A program made the position numbers and the translations under genes. The notes under the pieces were generated by a model. The model made no database searches. It was not told the DNA's origin and saw only the letters and a program-made list of their open reading frames with translations. Shown one piece after another: positions 39,509 to 44,855 of a DNA stretch of 44,855 bases; position 1 is the stretch's first letter, and every line of letters begins with the position of its first letter. The DNA comes from Comamonadaceae bacterium. Lineage in GTDB: Bacteria > Pseudomonadota > Gammaproteobacteria > Burkholderiales > Burkholderiaceae_C. The stretch spans positions 1-44,855 of the forward strand of contig CANEXF010000020.1 of assembly GCA_947443645.1 (NCBI GenBank), read 5' to 3'.

Positions 39509-41794
39509 CTAAGCCACCACTGCAAATGATAACGATACTTGCGCGCCCTGCACGACCTCGCCCGCCATGCGGTTGGAAATATCGACCCGGGCGGCATGTT
39601 CATCGGCGATTTTCTTCACGACAGCCAGTCCAAGACCAGTGCCTTTGACCTTGGTCGTGACATAAGGCTCAAAGGCGCGCTTGAGGATGTGGGCTGGAAA
39701 GCCGCTTCCGTTGTCGCGCACGATCAGTCGCACACGGCCCGAGCTTTTGACGTATTCGGTCTTGATAGTGACCTGTGCATCCGTGTTGCCCTCTTGAGCG
39801 TCCTGCGCGTTTTGCAGCAGGTTATGAATGACCTGACGCAGCTGCTGCGCATCGCCATGTATTTCTGGCGCGTCGGGGTCAAGCTCGGTTTGAATCGGCA
39901 CCGCAGGGTTGTCGCTGGCGTAGAGCTGCAACACGTCGTTGATAAGCGCATTGAGATCCACCGGCTTGAGCTCGGCGGCAGGCAGCCGGGCGTAATCACG
40001 AAACTCATTGACCAGGCGCTTCATCGCATCAACCTGATCAACAATGGTTTTGACCGACTTGGTGAGCAGCGCCTGCTCAGGATCGCCGAGCTTGCCAGTG
40101 AGCTTCATCTCCAGGCGCTCAGCCGACAGCTGTATAGGTGTCAGCGGGTTTTTGATCTCATGCGCCAGTCTGCGCGCAACCTCGCCCCAGGCCTGGGCCC
40201 GCTGGGCCGAGACCATTTCAGAGACGTCATCGAACACCAGCAGGAATTCTTCTGTGCCAGGCATCTTGGCGCCGCGTGCGATCAGCGTGATGGCGTTGTC
40301 CGGCGAGCCCGGCATGGCGGCGTTCAATTCAAACGACTGCTGCCATTGCTCAAGCCCGTGAGGCGCATGGCTGTCGCTGATGAAATCCAAAAACTGCGCT
40401 TTCACATCCTTGGCAAACATTTCCAGCCCCGGTACCTCGGCCAAGGACTTGCCATGAAAGGCCGCCAGCGGCGCGCGAAGAATACGCGTGGCGCCCGGAT
40501 TGCTGGACTGAATACGGCCAGCCACATCAAGCACGATGACGCCCGCGGTGAGGTTGTCGAGTATGGTTTGCAGGTTGGCGCGCGCGGCGTCAACCTGGCT
40601 CATGCTTTGCTGCACGGCAAAACGCGCGTCGGCCAGCTGCTGTGTCATGTCTGCAAACGATCGGGTCAAGCCGCCCAATTCATCCTTGCCCTGCAGCGCC
40701 GCCTTGGGCGTCAGATCGCCCAAGGCCACTTGCCTGACACCTTCGGCCAGCAACAGCAAAGGCTTGGCCAGCTGGTTGCCAAGCACCACGGCCAGCAGCA
40801 CAGCACCGAACACCGCCAGGAACAGGCTGAGCGTGAGTGTGCCTATATACATTTTGCGCAAACCACCGCGGGCCAGCGCGCGCTCTTGATACTCGCGGTT
40901 GGCTTCCTGAACCGCAATGGCGTTGGCCACCAGCGTGGCCGGCAGGCCTTGGGTGACTTGCAAAAACCGCGCCTCGCCAAGCAGCCCGACGTTGGGATTG
41001 TTGACCACCGCAAGCGCCCTGATGCGGGCTGGCACAGGCGCGCCGGAGGCCGTAGGCACCGCACTCGCGAGTTCGCCCGTGCCGGTCAGCACCAGCTCCT
41101 CCAGCCCTTCGATCTGGGTGATCACGCGCTGGCTGCGCGCGCTGCGAAACTGCTGCGATGCGGGCCGCTCAGGGTTGATGGAAAACCGTGAGTCGCCGAC
41201 ACTGGCGATGACCTGACCGGACGCGCTCCACAGCACGATGTCTCTGGCAGACAGCTGATCGCGCAAACGCTCCAGCTCCAGCCCGGCCATGGCATCTGGC
41301 GTTTCTGAAATCTGCGTGGCGGCCTGGCGGGTCTTGTTGGCCAGGTCCAGCGCCATGGCGTCCAGTGTGGCGCGGCCCAGATTCAAGCCGGCATCGAGCG
41401 CGCCCTCCACCTTCACATCAAACCAGCTTTCGATGGAGCGCGACACAAACTGATAGGACACCACATAAATCATCAAGCCAGGCATCAGCCCGACCAGTGC
41501 GAATATCGCCGCCAGCTTGACCAGCAAGCGGCTGCCAAAACGCCCCTGGCGCAGCCGTACCAACAGACGCAGGGCGATCCAGCCAATCACCAGCAGCAAC
41601 AGCCCTGCGACCACGATGTTGAGCACCAGCAGCCGCGCATAGTTGCGCTCGTAAAGCTCGCGGTTTCCGGTGGCTTGCGTCAGCAGAAACATCAACACCA
41701 GCCCGAGCGCCAGCATGGCGCCAGCGCCCACGCCCACCGTCCAGCGAAAAGTCAGGCTGCTTTTGAGCGATGCGACATTGCCTTTGAGACTCAC
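39509..41794 (-). CDS. NtrY-like membrane sensor histidine kinase
   Basis: A 761-residue sensor kinase. Several N-terminal membrane segments (WTVGVGAGAMLALGLVLMFLL, LLVLNIVVAGLLLLVIGWIAL, LLVKLAAIFALVGLMPGLMIYVV) precede a periplasmic region, a further membrane helix (TLSLFLAVFGAVLLAVVLG), a HAMP domain, a PAS domain (LQTILDNLTAGVIVLDVAGRIQSSNPGA), then the kinase: H-box RRLAHEIKNPLTPIQLSAERL, N-box HNLLQNAQDA, and DNGSGF and GTGLGLAVVKK. GTG at 41794 is chosen because AAGGAGG lies 7 bases upstream, although the frame runs to 41836. It follows the DUF4390 gene by 13 bases. NtrYX systems respond to redox or nitrogen state; the signal here is unknown. Confidence 0.92.
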   Translation of the reverse strand: MSLKGNVASLKSSLTFRWTVGVGAGAMLALGLVLMFLLTQATGNRELYERNYARLLVLNIVVAGLLLLVIGWIALRLLVRLRQGRFGSRLLVKLAAIFALVGLMPGLMIYVVSYQFVSRSIESWFDVKVEGALDAGLNLGRATLDAMALDLANKTRQAATQISETPDAMAGLELERLRDQLSARDIVLWSASGQVIASVGDSRFSINPERPASQQFRSARSQRVITQIEGLEELVLTGTGELASAVPTASGAPVPARIRALAVVNNPNVGLLGEARFLQVTQGLPATLVANAIAVQEANREYQERALARGGLRKMYIGTLTLSLFLAVFGAVLLAVVLGNQLAKPLLLLAEGVRQVALGDLTPKAALQGKDELGGLTRSFADMTQQLADARFAVQQSMSQVDAARANLQTILDNLTAGVIVLDVAGRIQSSNPGATRILRAPLAAFHGKSLAEVPGLEMFAKDVKAQFLDFISDSHAPHGLEQWQQSFELNAAMPGSPDNAITLIARGAKMPGTEEFLLVFDDVSEMVSAQRAQAWGEVARRLAHEIKNPLTPIQLSAERLEMKLTGKLGDPEQALLTKSVKTIVDQVDAMKRLVNEFRDYARLPAAELKPVDLNALINDVLQLYASDNPAVPIQTELDPDAPEIHGDAQQLRQVIHNLLQNAQDAQEGNTDAQVTIKTEYVKSSGRVRLIVRDNGSGFPAHILKRAFEPYVTTKVKGTGLGLAVVKKIADEHAARVDISNRMAGEVVQGAQVSLSFAVVA

Positions 41795-41807
41795 TGCACG
41801 GCCTCCT

Positions 41808-42440
41808 TCACGGCGCGGCGGCCCGGGTCTTGTCACTCAGGGCGGCAGACGGGCGAGCCAGCCCAAGCTGCAGACGTTCGCTTTGCTGAACCGCAATGGT
41901 CCAGTCCCTCTGACCGGCCACACCAATCTGGAAAGGACGCGGCAGCTGTGACAAATCCAGCCGGAAGCTGAACTCCAGCTTGTGAATGACGTCTGGGTCA
42001 ACCTCGGCGTTGTCGGCAATACGCCAGCGCGACAGCCGCTGCACCGCTGACAGGGCCTCGGTCAGGCTGTCGTAGTTTTGATTCAGCGTCGCGCGCAAGC
42101 CTGCCGAGTTGTTGATCAAGCCGGTCACGATATTGACGCGCCAGCGCCGGGTCAGCGGCTGATAGGCCAGGCGTATGGTGCGCGTCGCGCTGGCCACACG
42201 CCGGTCGGCCCAGTACCAGCGACTTTGATAAATATCAGCTTCCACAACGAAAAACATCGGAATGCCCTTCATCAAGGCATCTTCAACCACAGCCGGCAGA
42301 TCGAACTGAACGATGGCCGACAGATGAATTCCTTCATCGCTGCGCTCCACCTTCAACTGGGTCAGCTCGGTTGCCAGCGCCGCGGTGCTGACTTGTGCGA
42401 ACAAAATCCAGCAGCACCAAACGACCACGCGCCGCACCAC
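41808..42440 (-). CDS. DUF4390 family protein with signal peptide
   Basis: A protein of about 210 residues. An N-terminal hydrophobic signal (VVWCCWILFAQVSTAALA) is followed by the DUF4390 pattern: LKVERSDEGIHLSAIVQFDLPAVVEDALMKGIPMFFVVEADIYQSRWYW and LAYQPLTRRWRVNIVTG. The function of this family is unknown; it is regularly encoded between rsmB and ntrY in Betaproteobacteria. The GTG at 42440, just after the rsmB stop, gives a short signal peptide; a GTG at 42494 inside rsmB is an alternative start. Probably periplasmic or outer-membrane associated. Confidence 0.8.
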   Translation of the reverse strand: MVRRVVVWCCWILFAQVSTAALATELTQLKVERSDEGIHLSAIVQFDLPAVVEDALMKGIPMFFVVEADIYQSRWYWADRRVASATRTIRLAYQPLTRRWRVNIVTGLINNSAGLRATLNQNYDSLTEALSAVQRLSRWRIADNAEVDPDVIHKLEFSFRLDLSQLPRPFQIGVAGQRDWTIAVQQSERLQLGLARPSAALSDKTRAAAP

Positions 42441-42441
42441 G

Positions 42442-43821
42442 CTACTGAATGCAGCGCTTTTCAAGGAGGGCGTAATAGAAACCGTCGTGCTCACGCAGTA
42501 AATTGTCCGGGAAGACCGGGCCAGTCGAGCTACTTTGCGGAAGTAAATGGCCTGGAGAGGGCATTAAAGAGGCGTCATTGTGGCGTGCAAGAAACGTTTG
42601 CACCTGCGTATCGCCTTCAGCCCTGAAAACCGAGCAGGTGCAATAGACCAGCCGGCCACCAGGCTTGAGCAGCGACCACAGCGTTTTGAGCAAGCCGGCC
42701 TGAATCGCGGCGAGTTGCGCGATGTCGTCAGGCCGTCGCAGCCAGCGCACGTCCGGGTGCCGCCTGACGATGCCGGAGGCGGTGCAAGGCGCGTCCAGCA
42801 AGATGCCGTCATACAACTGACCATCCCACCAGGCTTGAGGCTGAGCGGCATCGCCGACCACAATCTGCGCGTGCAAATCCAGCCGTTTCAAGTTCTGGGC
42901 AATGCGCTCGCAGCGGCGGCCATCAATGTCCAGCGCCGTCACATCGCAATCGGCCAGCTCCAGCAGATGCGCGGTTTTTCCGCCGGGCGCGGCGCAGGCA
43001 TCAAGAATCTTCAAACGCGCGGGAGACTGTGGCATCAAGCCCTCAAGCAACAAGGGCGCAGCCAGCTGAGCTGCGGCATCCTGCACCGAGAAATGCCCTT
43101 GCGCAAAACCGGGCAGCGATGGTACCGGCCTGGCAGTCGCCAGAATCACGCCCTGCGCGCCAACTGGAGATGCTTCAATATTGATAGCTGCCAGCGCCCG
43201 TAGATAGTCCGCTTGCGTGGTTTTTCGTTCATTAACGCGCAAGATCAAAGGCGCTTTGGCGTTGTTCGCCCGCAAAATTTCCTGCCAGTGATGGGGATGG
43301 TCTTTGCGCAAGCGGTCTATCCACCACTGCGGATGATTCCAGACCGCTTGCGGATTTCTTTCACTCAAGGCGACCAGTTCATCACGCTCGCGCAAGAAGC
43401 GCCGCAGACAGCCGTTGATAAAGCTGGCCTGGTGCTGCGTGGCGTCGCTGCGCTTGGCCGCCTCGACCGCCTGGTCGACCAGCGTGTAGTCGTTGTAGAT
43501 CGGATCGGAATTTTCCGGCACGGAACGCGAAGCGACACGCGTGGGATCTGCAGCGTTTTGCCAGATCAGCGCGAGGACCACACAAAGCAGCGCGTCAGCT
43601 TCGGGCGGCGGCGGACGTTTGGCCAGCTGCTGGCGCAAGGCCTCGGCGCGGCCCAGCCAGCGCAGCGCGTGAAAGCCCAGCGCCTGAACGCCGGGGCGCA
43701 GTGTGGCGTCGACATCTTCAAGGGCGGCCGTCATGGACTGACCATCGCGAACAGCCATCAACAGCGAGGCAGCGCCCTGTAATTGGCGCCAGAGCGGGAC
43801 TTGGGTAAGGTTTTCTTGCAT
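42442..43821 (-). CDS. rsmB: 16S rRNA m5C967 methyltransferase RsmB
   Basis: A 459-residue enzyme that methylates C967 of 16S rRNA. The N-terminal NusB-like helical domain (VPLWRQLQGAASLLMAVRDGQSM ... FINGCLRRFLRERDEL) is followed by the SAM-binding domain with LDACAAPGGKTAHLLEL, the catalytic region LLDAPCTASGIVRRHPDVRWLRR, and the second conserved Cys in VYCTCSVFRAEGD. ATG at 43821 is chosen to begin with MQENL; the frame is open to 43854. It is the first gene of the rsmB-DUF4390-ntrY-ntrX block. Confidence 0.94.
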   Translation of the reverse strand: MQENLTQVPLWRQLQGAASLLMAVRDGQSMTAALEDVDATLRPGVQALGFHALRWLGRAEALRQQLAKRPPPPEADALLCVVLALIWQNAADPTRVASRSVPENSDPIYNDYTLVDQAVEAAKRSDATQHQASFINGCLRRFLRERDELVALSERNPQAVWNHPQWWIDRLRKDHPHHWQEILRANNAKAPLILRVNERKTTQADYLRALAAINIEASPVGAQGVILATARPVPSLPGFAQGHFSVQDAAAQLAAPLLLEGLMPQSPARLKILDACAAPGGKTAHLLELADCDVTALDIDGRRCERIAQNLKRLDLHAQIVVGDAAQPQAWWDGQLYDGILLDAPCTASGIVRRHPDVRWLRRPDDIAQLAAIQAGLLKTLWSLLKPGGRLVYCTCSVFRAEGDTQVQTFLARHNDASLMPSPGHLLPQSSSTGPVFPDNLLREHDGFYYALLEKRCIQ

Positions 43822-43919
43822 GGTCTGTATTAGACCAGCCGCAGGACCATGCACCCGAAAGCCAGCACGACAAACTCAGGACGGTCGAAGATGAATCAAG
43901 CTCCCACGTGGACGGGATT

Positions 43920-44104
43920 TGCAAGCAGGGGCCGGACCGGCGTAGCTGGACCGCAGGCGCAGCAGGCCGTATGTGATCGGGAATTACATGCAGTGTGAGC
44001 GTCGGCGGCAATCTTCAAGCAGGGGCCGCGGAACTGGCTTTGCCAGGCCGCAGGCGCAGCGGCCCCCTCGGGGGGCAGGGAGCTACACGCAGTGAGCGAC
44101 CGTG
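43920..44104. repeat. Two diverged copies of an intergenic repeat
   Basis: The 287-base gap 43822-44108 holds no credible gene. It contains two related units: one at about 43921-44001 and one at about 44018-44104. Both have CAAGCAGGGGCCG, then CCGCAGGCGCAGC, then a G-A-TACA-GCAGTG-GAGCG ending. The second unit also has a GGCCCCCTCGGGGGG hairpin. Such sequences are common between genes in Comamonadaceae. Confidence 0.65.
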
Positions 44105-44108
44105 GGGG

Positions 44109-44855
44109 CTAACCTAATGTATCAGCCCAGATATTGCTCGCCCAGCTCATTGCGTAGCGGCCTTCAAGCTCAGTCGGGCCGGCGCTGACGCCGCCAGAGC
44201 CGGGGACGGCCTTGAAGGTTTTCTCAAGCGCCACGTACTCGTGCACGCTGGCCACGTGAATGACGCTCTTGCTGTCGACAAAGCTGTAGCAGGTGTTGGT
44301 CAGCATGGGCGCCGGGTTCACCTCCCAGCCCGAGAGCTCTGCCACGATAGCCGCCGCAGCGACCTTGCCATGGTTGTTGGCCATGTGGCCGCTCTTGGGC
44401 ATGGCGGGCGCGACCTGAATCGAGTCCCCGAGCACGTGCACGTCTTTGGCGGCGGTGGACTCAAAGCTCAGGTAATTCACACCGCACCAGCGCTTGCTGG
44501 CCTGGTTGTTCAGGCCGGTCTTGACGGCAATCGTGCCGGCCCGCATGGACGGCAACACGTTGAGCACATCCGCCTTGACGTCGTCCTGCACATCAAACCG
44601 GACGATGCCGGCTTTGGCGTCCACCGACGTCGCCTTGTGCTCGCCACGGTACTCGACCATGCCCTTGTACTGCTCGGCCCAGACCTTCTTGAACAGCGGC
44701 CCTTTCGACGTGACGTCCGGGTTGGCGTCCAGTATCAACACCTTGGATCTGGGCTTGACGGCCTTGAAGTAGCCGGCGATCACCGATGCGCGTTCGTAGG
44801 GGCCAGGCGGGCAGCGGTAAGGCGCCTCGGGAATCGTGATGGCATAAACACCGCC
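44109..44855 (-). CDS. fccB: Flavocytochrome c sulfide dehydrogenase flavoprotein subunit, partial
   Basis: The frame is open through the window end, so the N-terminal FAD-binding part is outside. The 248 visible codons begin with GGVYAITIPEAPYRCPPGPYER, the segment holding a redox-active Cys in FccB and SoxF. Also visible are KSKVLILDAN-like SKVLILDANPDV, ADVLNVLPSMRAG, the FAD-binding DVHVLGDSIQVAPAMPKSGHMANNHGKVAA, and the C-terminal domain with a second Cys (TNTCYSFVDS). FccB with its cytochrome subunit FccA oxidises sulfide in the periplasm. The partner would lie downstream or upstream beyond this view; none is seen here. Confidence 0.88.
   Translation of the reverse strand, partial: GGVYAITIPEAPYRCPPGPYERASVIAGYFKAVKPRSKVLILDANPDVTSKGPLFKKVWAEQYKGMVEYRGEHKATSVDAKAGIVRFDVQDDVKADVLNVLPSMRAGTIAVKTGLNNQASKRWCGVNYLSFESTAAKDVHVLGDSIQVAPAMPKSGHMANNHGKVAAAAIVAELSGWEVNPAPMLTNTCYSFVDSKSVIHVASVHEYVALEKTFKAVPGSGGVSAGPTELEGRYAMSWASNIWADTLG

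Noticed and set aside
39539..41191. A 550-codon open frame antisense to the ntrY-like gene
   Set aside because: It lies wholly opposite a kinase gene with all conserved motifs. Long antisense frames are common in high-GC DNA, and its translation has no recognisable domain.
1..44855. CRISPR arrays, insertion sequences, prophage genes
   Set aside because: I saw no regularly spaced direct repeats, no transposase or integrase frames and no terminal inverted repeats of an insertion element.

Overview
The window is a high-GC chromosomal segment from a betaproteobacterium, most likely of the order Burkholderiales and family Comamonadaceae (Rhodoferax/Polaromonas-like). The evidence is the flagellar gene order, the rsmB-DUF4390-ntrY-ntrX block, a TIGR04438-type small Trp-rich protein gene and intergenic repeats of a style seen in that family. 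No species can be named from the sequence alone.

Layout. 1-719: end of a fliK-like gene and an FlhB C-terminal-like gene. 734-2350 (minus): flgA, flgM, flgN. 2480-3538: a LysM plus lytic-transglycosylase-like gene divergent from flgA. 3752-16256: the axial operon flgBCDEFGHIJKL. 16350-20022: fliD, flaG and a normal-sized flagellin (fliC). 20194-22971: an interruption with two PIN-type toxin-antitoxin modules, a Trp-rich membrane protein and a cytochrome c. 23153-26316: a TPR-like gene and a second, 852-residue flagellin. 26358-34929: a small four-cysteine protein, a sigma-54 activator of FlrC/FleQ type, fliEFGHIJ and a methyltransferase-like gene coupled to fliJ. 35059-38472: a membrane-anchored alpha-carbonic anhydrase, an SbtA-type bicarbonate transporter (minus) and a divergent CbbR/CmpR-like LysR regulator. 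38621-43821 (minus): tRNA-Phe, an NtrX-like regulator without AAA+ domain, NtrY-like kinase, DUF4390 protein and RsmB. 44109-44855 (minus): C-terminal part of a flavocytochrome c sulfide dehydrogenase flavoprotein.

Regulation can be read directly. Four sites match the sigma-54 -24/-12 consensus with exact GG-N10-GC spacing (before flgA, flgB, the TPR/giant-flagellin pair and the activator gene). Four sites match the sigma-28 (FliA) consensus with an 11-base spacer (before flgM, fliD, flaG and fliC), and a fifth lies before the carbonic anhydrase gene. This implies a tiered hierarchy: the activator and RpoN turn on basal body and hook genes, then FliA, held by FlgM until hook completion, turns on filament genes. 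The giant flagellin appears to sit in the RpoN tier rather than the FliA tier.

The most notable points are: oversized surface-exposed axial proteins (FlgE 1036, FlgK 922, second flagellin 852 residues); a FlgJ without a muramidase domain beside a separate LysM/transglycosylase gene; a FliA-like promoter in front of a coiled-coil, membrane-anchored carbonic anhydrase; a methyltransferase-like gene translationally coupled to fliJ; and an inorganic-carbon uptake cluster near a sulfide dehydrogenase gene, which suggests possible lithoautotrophic potential. All function calls come from reading the sequence; no searches were run.
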